64,000 bases of DNA from an uncultured Gemmiger sp. (GTDB lineage Bacteria > Bacillota > Clostridia > Oscillospirales > Ruminococcaceae), in contig CANRCB010000004.1 in the NCBI GenBank assembly GCA_947629015.1, forward strand, positions 1 to 64,000, given 5' to 3'. Made by a program: the position numbers and the translations under genes. Positions 44,815 through 52,562 of this stretch are shown here, in pieces (within the stretch, counting starts at the first letter, position 1; every line of letters begins with the position of its first letter). A model generated the notes under the pieces. It was not told where the DNA came from. It searched no databases and saw only the letters and a list, made by a program, of their open reading frames with translations.

Positions 44815-45792
44815 TTGGCGGAACGGTCCATCGATCTTGAAAGCGTTGAGCAGGCCGCGGCAGTGTTCGGCAACGGTGACCAGAACATCCATCTTTTGGA
44901 GAAGGCGTTCCACGTCATCGCCGTATACCGCGGCAACGCGCTCAAGTTTACCGGCGAGGAGCCGGACGTAGCCTTTGCCGCGCACGCGGTGGAGGGTATG
45001 CTGGCGATGCTGCGCAGCCACATCCCGCTGGAGGAGCAGACCGTGCGTTACTGCATCGGCCTTGCCCGCGGCGGGGAGGAGAACCGCGTCCGCGAATTGA
45101 CCGGGGAATTTATCGCCGTAACGGCGCGCGGCCGGCCCATCCGCCCCAAAACGCTGGGGCAGAAAGCCTACCTGGCCGCCATACGGCAGAACCCCGTCAC
45201 CTTCGGCGTCGGGCCCGCCGGCACCGGCAAGACCTACCTTGCGGTGGCCATGGCGGTGCGTGCCTTCAAGGGCAGGGAGGTCGGCCGCATCGTGCTGACG
45301 CGCCCCGCCGTGGAAGCGGGGGAGAAGCTCGGCTTTCTGCCGGGGGACCTGCAAAACAAGGTCGACCCCTATCTGCGCCCGCTGTACGACGGCCTGTTCG
45401 ACCTGCTGGGGGGCGAGGCGTTCCAGCGCCTGCTGGAAAAGCAGCTCATCGAGGTGGCGCCGCTCGCCTATATGCGCGGCCGCACGCTGGACGATGCCTT
45501 TATTATTCTGGACGAGGCACAGAACACCACCCCCGAACAGATGAAGATGTTTTTGACGCGCATGGGCGCCGGCTCCCGCGTGGTGGTGACCGGCGACGTG
45601 ACCCAGATCGACCTGCCCGACAAAAGCCGCAGCGGCCTGCTGGACGCCTTGCAGGTGCTGCGCGGGGTGGAGGGCGTGGCCAGCGTCTATTTGAGCGACA
45701 GTGACGTTGTGCGCCATCCGCTGGTGCAGCGCATCGTCAAGGCCTATGAACGGGCGCAGGCGCAAAACGCCCCGTGCCCGCAGGAAGGATAG
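44815..45792 (+). CDS. phoH: PhoH-family ATPase
   Basis: A 325-residue cytoplasmic ATPase of the PhoH/PhoL family, related to SF1 helicases and often coupled with YbeY. Walker A FGVGPAGTGKTYLAVA is near residues 129-144 and Walker B DAFIILDEAQNTTPEQMK near 226-243. A TTG start at 44815 is chosen because AGGAGG (44801-44806) lies 8 nt upstream and no in-frame ATG fits. The gene precedes ybeY by 18 nt. In B. subtilis a second c-di-AMP phosphodiesterase gene, pgpH (yqfF), sits between them; it is absent here. Confidence 0.93.
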   Translation: MAERSIDLESVEQAAAVFGNGDQNIHLLEKAFHVIAVYRGNALKFTGEEPDVAFAAHAVEGMLAMLRSHIPLEEQTVRYCIGLARGGEENRVRELTGEFIAVTARGRPIRPKTLGQKAYLAAIRQNPVTFGVGPAGTGKTYLAVAMAVRAFKGREVGRIVLTRPAVEAGEKLGFLPGDLQNKVDPYLRPLYDGLFDLLGGEAFQRLLEKQLIEVAPLAYMRGRTLDDAFIILDEAQNTTPEQMKMFLTRMGAGSRVVVTGDVTQIDLPDKSRSGLLDALQVLRGVEGVASVYLSDSDVVRHPLVQRIVKAYERAQAQNAPCPQEG

Positions 45793-45810
45793 AAGGAAAA
45801 GGAGGCCACC

Positions 45811-46311
45811 ATGTCCAACAAAGTGTTGATCCGCAACGACCAGAACGCCGTGAAGGTGCCGTCCGGTCTGCGTATCCTCATCCGGCGCAGCTGCAACGCC
45901 GTGCTGGAGTTTGAACATTTTGACGGCCCGGCCGAGATCAGCGTGACCTTTGTGGACAACGCCCGCATCCGGCAGCTGAACGCCCAATACCGCAACAAGG
46001 ACACCGCCACCGACGTGCTGAGTTTCCCCCTTGGGGAGGACGGCCGCTATGACACGGACGCCGCGAACGGCTGCAAGGTTTTGGGGGATATCGTCATCTC
46101 GATGGAGCGGGCGATGGAGCAGGCGGAGTTGTACGGCCACAGTTTGCAGCGCGAGGTGGCGTACCTGACGGTGCATTCCATGCTGCATCTGCTGGGCTAT
46201 GACCACGAGGCCAGCGGCCTGGCGGCCGTGCATATGCGGGAAAAGGAGGAGGCCGTGCTCATCCAGCTTGGCCTGCCGCGCACCGTCTCCTATACAAACG
46301 ATGAAACGTGA
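45811..46311 (+). CDS. ybeY: Endoribonuclease YbeY
   Basis: Zinc-dependent endoribonuclease for 16S rRNA 3'-end maturation and ribosome quality control. The 166-residue protein has the metal motif HSMLHLLGYDHE (H-x3-H-x5-H) near residues 126-137 and RNKDTATDVLSFPL near 66. The ATG has AAGGAGGCC upstream. It is in the conserved phoH-ybeY-dgkA-era run, and its stop overlaps the dgkA start by 11 nt. Confidence 0.96.
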   Translation: MSNKVLIRNDQNAVKVPSGLRILIRRSCNAVLEFEHFDGPAEISVTFVDNARIRQLNAQYRNKDTATDVLSFPLGEDGRYDTDAANGCKVLGDIVISMERAMEQAELYGHSLQREVAYLTVHSMLHLLGYDHEASGLAAVHMREKEEAVLIQLGLPRTVSYTNDET

Positions 46312-46813
46312 CCTTGCGCGCTTTGGGCGCGGTTTCGTCTACGCGTGGAGCGGCATTTGCACCGCCGTGGCGCGGGAACGCAACTTCCGGTTCCATCTGT
46401 GCGCGGCGGCCTATGCGCTGGCCGTTGGGTGCCTTGCGGAGTTGGACGCCGCCGGTTTTGCGCTGCTGTTTTTGTGCATTGGCGGCGTGATGGGCATGGA
46501 ATTGATGAACTCTGCCATAGAGCGCGCGGTGGACAAGCCGGACGCCATCCATTGGGGCAGCGCCGGCACCGCCAAGGATATGGCGGCCGGCGGTGTGCTG
46601 GTGTGCGCCCTGGGTGCCGTGGCGGTGGCGGTATGCCTGTTCGGCCGCCCGGACACGCTGCAAAAGATCTGGGCCGGCGTGACCCACAGCCCCGTGACCG
46701 CGGCGCTGTGGGCGGTATCACTCGGCCTTGCGTACATTTTTATCTTCTGTTTCGGAACACCGGCAAAGGGGGGCGGCACGCAGGATGCCCAGGGCGCAAA
46801 CGACGCCAAATGA
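46301..46813 (+). CDS. dgkA: Diacylglycerol/undecaprenol kinase
   Basis: Small membrane kinase; Gram-positive members phosphorylate undecaprenol. The 170-residue protein has the core ERNFRFHLCAAAYAL and the signature MELMNSAIERAVD, with hydrophobic segments around residues 30-48, 52-72 and 95-115. The C-terminus has an additional hydrophobic helix and a Gly/Asp-rich tail, making it longer than the usual ~120-130 residues. The ATG is inside ybeY and its end overlaps era by 29 nt. No cdd gene lies between dgkA and era, unlike in B. subtilis. Confidence 0.9.
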   Translation: MKRDLARFGRGFVYAWSGICTAVARERNFRFHLCAAAYALAVGCLAELDAAGFALLFLCIGGVMGMELMNSAIERAVDKPDAIHWGSAGTAKDMAAGGVLVCALGAVAVAVCLFGRPDTLQKIWAGVTHSPVTAALWAVSLGLAYIFIFCFGTPAKGGGTQDAQGANDAK

Positions 46814-47702
46814 GAGCCGCAGCGTTTTTGTGGCGCTGGTGGGGCGGCCCAATGTCGGCAAATCCAGCCTGACCAACCGCCTTGTGGGGGAAAAGGTCGC
46901 CATCGTCACCCAAAAGCCGCAGACCACTCGCAGCCGCATCACCGGCGTGGCCACGCACGGGGCGGTGCAGTACGTCTTTCTGGATACGCCGGGCATCCAC
47001 GCCCCGCGCAACCGCCTGGACGCCCGCATGACCCAGACCGCCGCCGCCAGCATCAAGGACGTGGACGTGACGCTGATGCTGTTTGAGCCGGCCGGCGAGC
47101 TGACCCAGGCCGAGGCCGCGATGGCCGAGGCCCTGCGTGGGGCGGGGCCTGCGCTTGCCCTCATCAACAAGGTGGATACGCTGCGCAGCTTTGCGGCGCT
47201 GGAAGCGCGCCGCGCGTATTTGCAGGGGCTGGGCGTGTTTGACGACGTTGTGCCGGTGAGCGCTTTGGACGGCACCGGCTGCGACGCGCTGTTCGCGCGC
47301 CTTGCGCCCTACGGGCACCCCGGCCCGCATTATTTTGACGACGAAGCCTTCACCGATATGCCGGAAAAAGAACTCGTCGCCGAGCTGGTGCGGGAAAAAG
47401 CGCTGCTTTTTTTGCGCGAGGAGGTGCCCCACGGCATCGCCGTGACCGTCACCCGCTTTAAAGAGCGCCCCGACAAAGACCTTGTGGATATCGACGTCGA
47501 GCTCATCTGTGAGCGCCGCAGCCACAAGGGCATGGTCATCGGCAAGGGCGGGCAGATGCTCAAAAAGATCGCCAGCGCCGCCCGGGCGGACTGCGAGGGC
47601 CTGCTCGGCGTGCAGGTCAACCTGCAATGCTGGGTCAAGGTGCGCGAATCCTGGCGGGACAGCGAGAAGCTGCTCGACGAGTTGGGCTTCGCCAAACCGT
47701 AA
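46785..47702 (+). CDS. era: GTPase Era
   Basis: GTPase that binds 16S rRNA near its 3' end during 30S assembly. The 305-residue protein has G1 GRPNVGKS at residues 20-27, the switch DTPGIHAPRN, G4 NKVD and the C-terminal KH domain with KGMVIGKGGQMLKKI. The ATG at 46785 gives a normal length; an AAAGGGGG stretch lies 12 nt upstream, which is long, so coupling with dgkA (29-nt overlap) probably matters. It is followed by yqzL and recO as in B. subtilis. Confidence 0.96.
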   Translation: MPRAQTTPNESRSVFVALVGRPNVGKSSLTNRLVGEKVAIVTQKPQTTRSRITGVATHGAVQYVFLDTPGIHAPRNRLDARMTQTAAASIKDVDVTLMLFEPAGELTQAEAAMAEALRGAGPALALINKVDTLRSFAALEARRAYLQGLGVFDDVVPVSALDGTGCDALFARLAPYGHPGPHYFDDEAFTDMPEKELVAELVREKALLFLREEVPHGIAVTVTRFKERPDKDLVDIDVELICERRSHKGMVIGKGGQMLKKIASAARADCEGLLGVQVNLQCWVKVRESWRDSEKLLDELGFAKP

Positions 47703-47703
47703 G

Positions 47704-47739
47704 GCGCTTTTATACACCAAAGCGCCGCAAAACTTTTTG
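47704..47739 (+). terminator. Possible weak terminator after era
   Basis: Stem GGCGCTTT/AAAGCGCC (47704-47711 with 47720-47727), then a T5 run seven bases further on. The distance makes it a weak candidate. Confidence 0.4.
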
Positions 47740-47816
47740 ACCGGGTTGGACAACATTTCCACGGATACCGCCGTACAATAGGGGCAAAGGTATCTTTGGA
47801 AAGGGGTGTTTGGCCC

Positions 47817-48041
47817 ATGCGCGGATCCGCGTTTGACCCGGCGGAGGAACCGCCGGCGCAAGGTATGCTGCAATGGCGGCATTTTGCCGCGACCGGCAGC
47901 ATCTACGATTATCTTGACTACAAATCGCACCTGGACGGCGGTTTGGGAAAGGGCGCCCATGCAAACGGCGACGACGGGGCTGGTCCTGCGCCAGACCAAG
48001 GTGGGGGAGGCGGATCGCATCCTCACGCTTTTGACGCCTGA
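47817..48041 (+). CDS. yqzL: YqzL-like small protein
   Basis: A 74-residue protein between era and recO, the place of yqzL in B. subtilis. Residues about 26-42 (WRHFAATGSIYDYLDYK) resemble the YqzL core W..F..TG...YL. The function of YqzL is unknown. The ATG follows GGAAAGGGG (about 10 nt). The second half of the frame (from about residue 48, Gly/Asp/Pro-rich) lies over the start of recO in another frame, an 83-nt overlap; normal YqzL ends at about 47 residues, so this tail may be a lost stop codon. Confidence 0.6.
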   Translation: MRGSAFDPAEEPPAQGMLQWRHFAATGSIYDYLDYKSHLDGGLGKGAHANGDDGAGPAPDQGGGGGSHPHAFDA

Positions 48042-48702
48042 CCTGGGCGTGATCTCCGCCTCCGCGCGCGGCAGCCTGCGGCTCAAGAACAAACTGTTCA
48101 GCGCCTGCGGGCTGTTTTGCTATTCGGAATTTACGCTGACGGCCGGGCGCAGCACATGGTTCGTGGAATCGGCCCAGATACGGCAGAACTTCCACGGGCT
48201 GGCCGAAAGCGTGGAGGGCACGGCGCTCGCCATCTATCTGGCCGAGCTGACCGCCGCACTGGCCCCCGCCCCGCCCGAGGCCGGGGCCCATCTGCGCCTG
48301 CTGCTCAACTGCCTGTACATGCTCAGCACGCACAAACGCCCGCCGCGCCAGATCAAAGCCATCTATGAGCTGCGCACGATGGCCGCGGGCGGTTATATGC
48401 CCGACCTGCTTGCCTGCGCCGACTGCGGCCGTTACGAGGGCGGGGATTTCCGCCTGGATGCGCAGGGCGGCCACCTGCTGTGCGCCGCCTGCGCCCAAAA
48501 GCGGGGCCTTGCCCCCAATCTGGACGCGGGCGCGCTGTACGCGCTGCGCCACATCTGCCTTGCCGATGATGACAAGCTGTTTGGCTTTACACTATCCGAA
48601 AGGAGCCTGAAGGCCCTTTCCCGCGTGAGCCAGGCGTATCTGCTGGCCCACATCGAGCACGCGCCCAAAAGCCTGGAATTTTTAAAAACGGTATTGGAGT
48701 AA
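47959..48702 (+). CDS. recO: DNA repair protein RecO
   Basis: Loads RecA on single-stranded DNA during recombination repair, working with RecR. The 247-residue protein has the N-terminal OB-fold (TTGLVLRQTKVGEADRILTLL) and a zinc module with CADCG near residue 154 and CAAC near 176. The ATG at 47959 follows GGGAAAGGG. It overlaps the end of the yqzL-like frame by 83 nt and is followed 5 nt later by mutS2. Confidence 0.92.
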   Translation: MQTATTGLVLRQTKVGEADRILTLLTPDLGVISASARGSLRLKNKLFSACGLFCYSEFTLTAGRSTWFVESAQIRQNFHGLAESVEGTALAIYLAELTAALAPAPPEAGAHLRLLLNCLYMLSTHKRPPRQIKAIYELRTMAAGGYMPDLLACADCGRYEGGDFRLDAQGGHLLCAACAQKRGLAPNLDAGALYALRHICLADDDKLFGFTLSERSLKALSRVSQAYLLAHIEHAPKSLEFLKTVLE

Positions 48703-48707
48703 CCCCC

Positions 48708-51095
48708 ATGCAAACGGCCTATAAAACCACCCTGGAACTGGATAAGATCATCGCCCGCGCCGCGGCCCTCTGCGCCTGTGACGAGGCGCGCATAGCCATC
48801 CTCGCGCTCACGCCCTGCCAGACGGCGGAGGAGGAGCGCTTTGCCCTTGCGCAGACCGACGCGTTGAACAGCCTGCTGCTCAAAAACGGGCGGCCGCGCT
48901 TTGGCGGGGTGTCGGGGGTCAAACGGGTCGCGGCGCACGCCGTCAAGGGCGGTATCCTCTCGATGGGGGAGCTGCTGGACATCGCCGCCGCGCTGCGCAA
49001 CTTTGCCGGGCTGCGCCAGTGGTATGACGGCGCCGAGCACGCCGCCCTGCCCACCGACGATCTGTTCTTTGCGCTGCGGCCGCAGCCGGTGCTGGAGCGC
49101 CAGATCACCGAGAGCATCCTCTCGCCCGAAGAGATGGCCGATACCGCCAGCGCCGCGTTGGCGGATCTGCGCCGGCGCATCCGCGCCACCGAGGACAGCA
49201 TCCGTACAAAACTGGAGGGCATCCTCAAAAATTCCACCACCAACAAATTTTTGCAGGATGCCGTCGTCACGCTGCGCAACGGGCGGTATGTGGTGCCCGT
49301 CCGGGCCGAATACCGCGGCGAGGTGGGCGGCATCATCCACGATGTTTCCTCCACCGGCGCCACCGTCTTTGTCGAGCCCACCGCCGTGGTGGAGGCCAAC
49401 GCCCGCATCATGCAGCTGCGCGCGCAGGAGCAGGAGGAGATCAGCCGCATTTTGCAGGCGTTCTCGGCGCAGGTGGCCCAGCTGGAGCCGCAGTTCAGCT
49501 ACAGCTACGACGCCATGCTCGCCATCGACGTGCTGCTGGCCAAGGCGCGGCTGGCGCTGGAGATGGATGCCTTTATGCCCACCGTCCATGACGGGCCGCG
49601 CTTTGCCTTGCGCAGGGCGCGCCATCCTCTCATCGACAAAAAGAAGGCCGTGCCCGTCGATATCGCCCTGGGGGACGGGTACGACACCATGGTCATCACC
49701 GGCCCCAACACCGGCGGCAAGACCGTCACCCTCAAAACGGCGGGGCTGCTGTGCGCCATGGCGCAGCACGGGTTCCTCATCCCCGCGCAGGAGCAGAGCA
49801 GCGTGTGCTGCTTTGCCGAATACCTGGCCGACATCGGCGACGAACAGAGCATCGAGCAGAGCCTTTCCACCTTTTCGGGGCACATCCGGCGCATCACCGG
49901 CATTTTGGAGCTGGCCGGACCGCAGACGCTGGTCCTGCTCGACGAGCTTGGCGCCGGGACCGACCCTGCCGAGGGCGCGGCGCTGGCCGTCAGCCTCATC
50001 GAGGCGCTGCGCGGCCGGGGCACGCTGCTCATGGCCACCACCCATTACGCCGAGCTCAAGGTCTTTGCGCTGGAGACGCCCGGCGTCGTCAACGCCAGCT
50101 GTGAATTTGACGTCGCGACGCTGATGCCCACTTATAAGTTGAGCGTGGGCGTGCCGGGCAAATCCAACGCGTTCCTCATCAGCGAAAAGCTGGGCATCCC
50201 CGCCGCCGTCATCGACGCCGCGCGGGCGCATATGTCCAGTGAGGACAAGCGTATGGACGCCGTGCTCGCGCAGCTGGACGATCTGAAAACGCGCCTCAAG
50301 GCCGCCGAGGACGAGGCCGAGCAGGCGCGCCATGCCGCGCAGCACGCGCTGGAAAGCGCCGAAAAGCAGCGCGATGACCTTGTGCGCCAGGGCGAACAGG
50401 CGTTGGAGGACGCGCGCCGGCAGGCCAGGGAACTGATACAGCGGGTGCAAAACGAAGCCTACGCCCTGACCGATGAATTGCACCGCCTGCAAAAGGACGA
50501 AAAGACGGCCGCCGCGCAGCGCAACCTGCGCGCGCGGGAAATTGCCCGCAGGGACACCGAGCGCCTGCTCAGCGAGGCGGCGCCCGGCGCGGCGCGGCTC
50601 GTCACGGAGTATGTGCCGCTCAAGGATGCGCAGCCGGGGCAGGAGGTCGTCATCGCCGAGCTGGGGCAGACGGCCACCGTCATCGCGCGGCCGGACCGGG
50701 ACGGCCTTGTGGAGGTGCGCGCCGGCATTTTAAAAACCAAGGTCCCGCTGGCCGGCCTGTGCGCGCCGGACAAAATGCGGGAAAAGCCCAAGCAAAAGCG
50801 CCCCGCGCCGCCGCCCTCCCGCACCCGCGTGCAGCTGGATACCGCCCGCAAGGCCAGCATGGAGGTCAACCTGCTGGGCTATACCGTGGAGGAGGCCCTG
50901 CGGGAGACCGACCGCTTCCTTGACAGCGCGCTGCTGCGCGGGCAGCAGACGGTGTACATCATCCATGGCGTCGGCACCGGCGCGCTGCGCAGCGCCATCC
51001 AAAAGCACCTGCGCACCCACCGTGCCGTCAAGAGCTTCCGCCCCGGCCGCTACGGCGAGGGCGAGGCCGGCGTGACGGTCGTGGAGCTGAAGTAA
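48708..51095 (+). CDS. mutS2: Endonuclease MutS2
   Basis: MutS paralogue acting on collided ribosomes and/or recombination intermediates. The 795-residue protein lacks the MutS mismatch-binding domain, has Walker A GPNTGGKT at residues 332-339 and LLDELGAGTDPAEGAAL, a coiled coil around 520-620, and the C-terminal Smr domain with the HGVGTGALR motif. The ATG at 48708 follows a weak purine stretch 5 nt after the recO stop. Its end is followed by a hairpin and then the AT-richer islet, where conserved gene order breaks. Confidence 0.95.
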   Translation: MQTAYKTTLELDKIIARAAALCACDEARIAILALTPCQTAEEERFALAQTDALNSLLLKNGRPRFGGVSGVKRVAAHAVKGGILSMGELLDIAAALRNFAGLRQWYDGAEHAALPTDDLFFALRPQPVLERQITESILSPEEMADTASAALADLRRRIRATEDSIRTKLEGILKNSTTNKFLQDAVVTLRNGRYVVPVRAEYRGEVGGIIHDVSSTGATVFVEPTAVVEANARIMQLRAQEQEEISRILQAFSAQVAQLEPQFSYSYDAMLAIDVLLAKARLALEMDAFMPTVHDGPRFALRRARHPLIDKKKAVPVDIALGDGYDTMVITGPNTGGKTVTLKTAGLLCAMAQHGFLIPAQEQSSVCCFAEYLADIGDEQSIEQSLSTFSGHIRRITGILELAGPQTLVLLDELGAGTDPAEGAALAVSLIEALRGRGTLLMATTHYAELKVFALETPGVVNASCEFDVATLMPTYKLSVGVPGKSNAFLISEKLGIPAAVIDAARAHMSSEDKRMDAVLAQLDDLKTRLKAAEDEAEQARHAAQHALESAEKQRDDLVRQGEQALEDARRQARELIQRVQNEAYALTDELHRLQKDEKTAAAQRNLRAREIARRDTERLLSEAAPGAARLVTEYVPLKDAQPGQEVVIAELGQTATVIARPDRDGLVEVRAGILKTKVPLAGLCAPDKMREKPKQKRPAPPPSRTRVQLDTARKASMEVNLLGYTVEEALRETDRFLDSALLRGQQTVYIIHGVGTGALRSAIQKHLRTHRAVKSFRPGRYGEGEAGVTVVELK

Positions 51096-51110
51096 GGAAA
51101 AGCATCCCTT

Positions 51111-51140
51111 TACGCCCCGTGCCAAACGGCACGGGGCGTA
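51111..51140 (+). terminator. Terminator-like hairpin after mutS2 (copy 1 of a repeated hairpin)
   Basis: A perfect 13-bp inverted repeat TACGCCCCGTGCC/GGCACGGGGCGTA with loop AAAC. It has no T-run. Closely related hairpins occur at 51291-51342 and 52431-52465. Confidence 0.6.
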
Positions 51141-51178
51141 AGCGTGTCAAAAAAGTCAACTGCGATCCAAAGGCAAAC

Positions 51179-51259
51179 TGTAGGGGGCGGCGTCCTCGAC
51201 GCCCCGTGAACGTTGCAACGGCAGAAAGTTTGCGGGACGTCCGGAGGCCGTCCCCTACA
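51179..51259. mobile_element. MITE-like palindromic element with terminal inverted repeats
   Basis: An 81-bp unit with ends TGTAGGGGGCGGC and GCCGTCCCCTACA in inverted orientation (one mismatch) and further internal complementarity (GACGCCCCG and CGGGACGTC). It has no coding potential. Similar TGTAGGGG-type elements occur in intergenic DNA of several gut clostridia, but I cannot confirm copy number. Confidence 0.55.
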
Positions 51260-51290
51260 AACGCTCCAAAAAAGCATTTGCTATTCTTTT

Positions 51291-51342
51291 TTCAACAGTC
51301 TCGCGCCCCGTGCCGTTTGACACGGGGCGCAAGACTGTTGAA
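51291..51342. repeat. Long inverted repeat (related hairpin, copy 2)
   Basis: TTCAACAGTCT pairs with AGACTGTTGAA around an inner stem CGCCCCGTG/CACGGGGCG, 52 bp in total. The inner part repeats the 51111-51140 hairpin. It lies 9 nt after the stop of the minus-strand regulator gene and would be its terminator, although no T-run follows on that strand. Confidence 0.6.
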
Positions 51343-51350
51343 GCGGGAAA

Positions 51351-52169
51351 TCATCTTATATAACCTTTCACCTTCGCATAATCTCCGATGAAAAAAGCAA
51401 CTGCTATACCAAACAAAATAAATACAGATACTATATCCCAAATATCCATTGCGGGCTCTCCGATCAATTTTGACAAGGTACCGTTTATCAAAAATGTAAA
51501 TGGGATCGCTAGCAAGAACGTGATCCCTGTTGCCAACAGTTTTCGTTCTTTCAGCCGACGATACGCAATATAAATTATCCACAAAAATACAATTGAAAGA
51601 ATCGACATGACCGCACCAATGTGGAATACCGCTTTGACGTTTATCAAAATACTTAATATGTACATAAATGGTACAATGCAAATACTAATGGCGATCATTG
51701 CCACCAGCACGCCCTTCTTTCCCAGCAATAGAACCGGAAAAGATGCCGTCCATGCGACTAAAACAGAGCTCAGCACGATAAGTGACCATGTCAGGGTTCC
51801 CGAGATAGCGACATCACATATACAACATACGATAATGCCAATAACCATAGCGATCGTGTATATCGTTGCGATTATGGCGTTCCTGTTCGTATTGTCCTCA
51901 TCTTTTCTTTTTGATTCAATGAGGTTTTCATTTGCTTTTTCTTCACAAGCATTCTTTCCCATTCTTTCCCCGGTCAACAGTTCGTTGACAGTAACATCCA
52001 AAATATTACAAAGTTCCAACATAATGGATGAATCCGGCATACATTTTCCCGTTTCCCATTTGGAAACGGCTCTGTCGGTAATGTTTAACTTTTCCGCCAA
52101 TCGGGCTTGTGTCAATCCTTTTTCTTTCCTGCGATCAGCAATAAACTTTCCTGTATCGGCCTGATTCAT
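51351..52169 (-). CDS. Membrane-bound XRE-family transcriptional regulator
   Basis: A 272-residue protein. Residues 8-67 form a helix-turn-helix domain (RKEKGLTQARLAEKLNIT, RAVSKWETGKCMPD), and after a charged linker there are six or so hydrophobic helices (from about residue 98). The design, DNA-binding domain plus membrane domain, suggests a sensor of a membrane or envelope signal. The codons are clearly AT-richer than in all neighbouring genes, a sign of recent transfer. It has AGGGAGGT upstream of the ATG and its own promoter. The target is unknown; a 17-bp palindrome upstream may be its operator. Confidence 0.82.
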   Translation of the reverse strand: MNQADTGKFIADRRKEKGLTQARLAEKLNITDRAVSKWETGKCMPDSSIMLELCNILDVTVNELLTGERMGKNACEEKANENLIESKRKDEDNTNRNAIIATIYTIAMVIGIIVCCICDVAISGTLTWSLIVLSSVLVAWTASFPVLLLGKKGVLVAMIAISICIVPFMYILSILINVKAVFHIGAVMSILSIVFLWIIYIAYRRLKERKLLATGITFLLAIPFTFLINGTLSKLIGEPAMDIWDIVSVFILFGIAVAFFIGDYAKVKGYIR

Positions 52170-52190
52170 TACATCATACCTCCCTGTAAC

Positions 52191-52220
52191 ATTTTACGAT
52201 CTTTATCTGCTTTTTGTACA
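52191..52220 (-). promoter_or_regulatory. Promoter of the membrane-bound regulator gene
   Basis: On the minus strand, TGTACA (52215-52220) and TAAAAT (52191-52196) with an 18-nt spacer. Confidence 0.55.
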
Positions 52221-52244
52221 CGAACTGTAAGTAGAATCATCAAA

Positions 52245-52261
52245 CCCAACCATTGGTTGGG
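52245..52261. promoter_or_regulatory. Candidate operator palindrome
   Basis: The perfect dyad CCCAACCATTGGTTGGG (7 + 3 + 7) lies 25 nt upstream of the regulator's -35. It is a plausible autoregulatory site; binding is inferred. The remaining 52262-52430 shows no gene. Confidence 0.45.
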
Positions 52262-52430
52262 AGAGGGACTGTATTTGATAAAATCATGCGGGCGTGTACT
52301 TTGTGCCGACAACAGTATACGATGCTCCCGGACGGAAAGCAATGCGGTCAAAAGGCATGACACAAGGGAGATATACCCTATACCCCTGTAAAATATCATT
52401 TTGACGCAGCCCGCCGTGCACAGCCCCCCC

Positions 52431-52465
52431 GTTTTTGCAGCGTGCCAAACGGCACGGGGCGTTTT
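52431..52465 (+). repeat. Related hairpin, copy 3
   Basis: GTGCC AAAC GGCAC followed by GGGGCGTTTTT repeats the core of the hairpins at 51111 and 51291, here with a T5 run. It may terminate transcripts entering from the left, upstream of spoIIGA. Confidence 0.5.
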
Positions 52466-52562
52466 TGTGTGTATGGGCGGTGTGCGCTTTCCCGCATTTT
52501 CTCCCTTTTGTGGGAATATACTGAAAAGGCCCGCAAAACAAAGCGCAGGGGAGGGGCGGCGG

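Noticed and set aside
52500-52525. Spo0A box upstream of spoIIGA
   Set aside because: TTTTGTGGGAA near the TATACT is only a loose match to the TTGTCGAA-type box, so no site was called.
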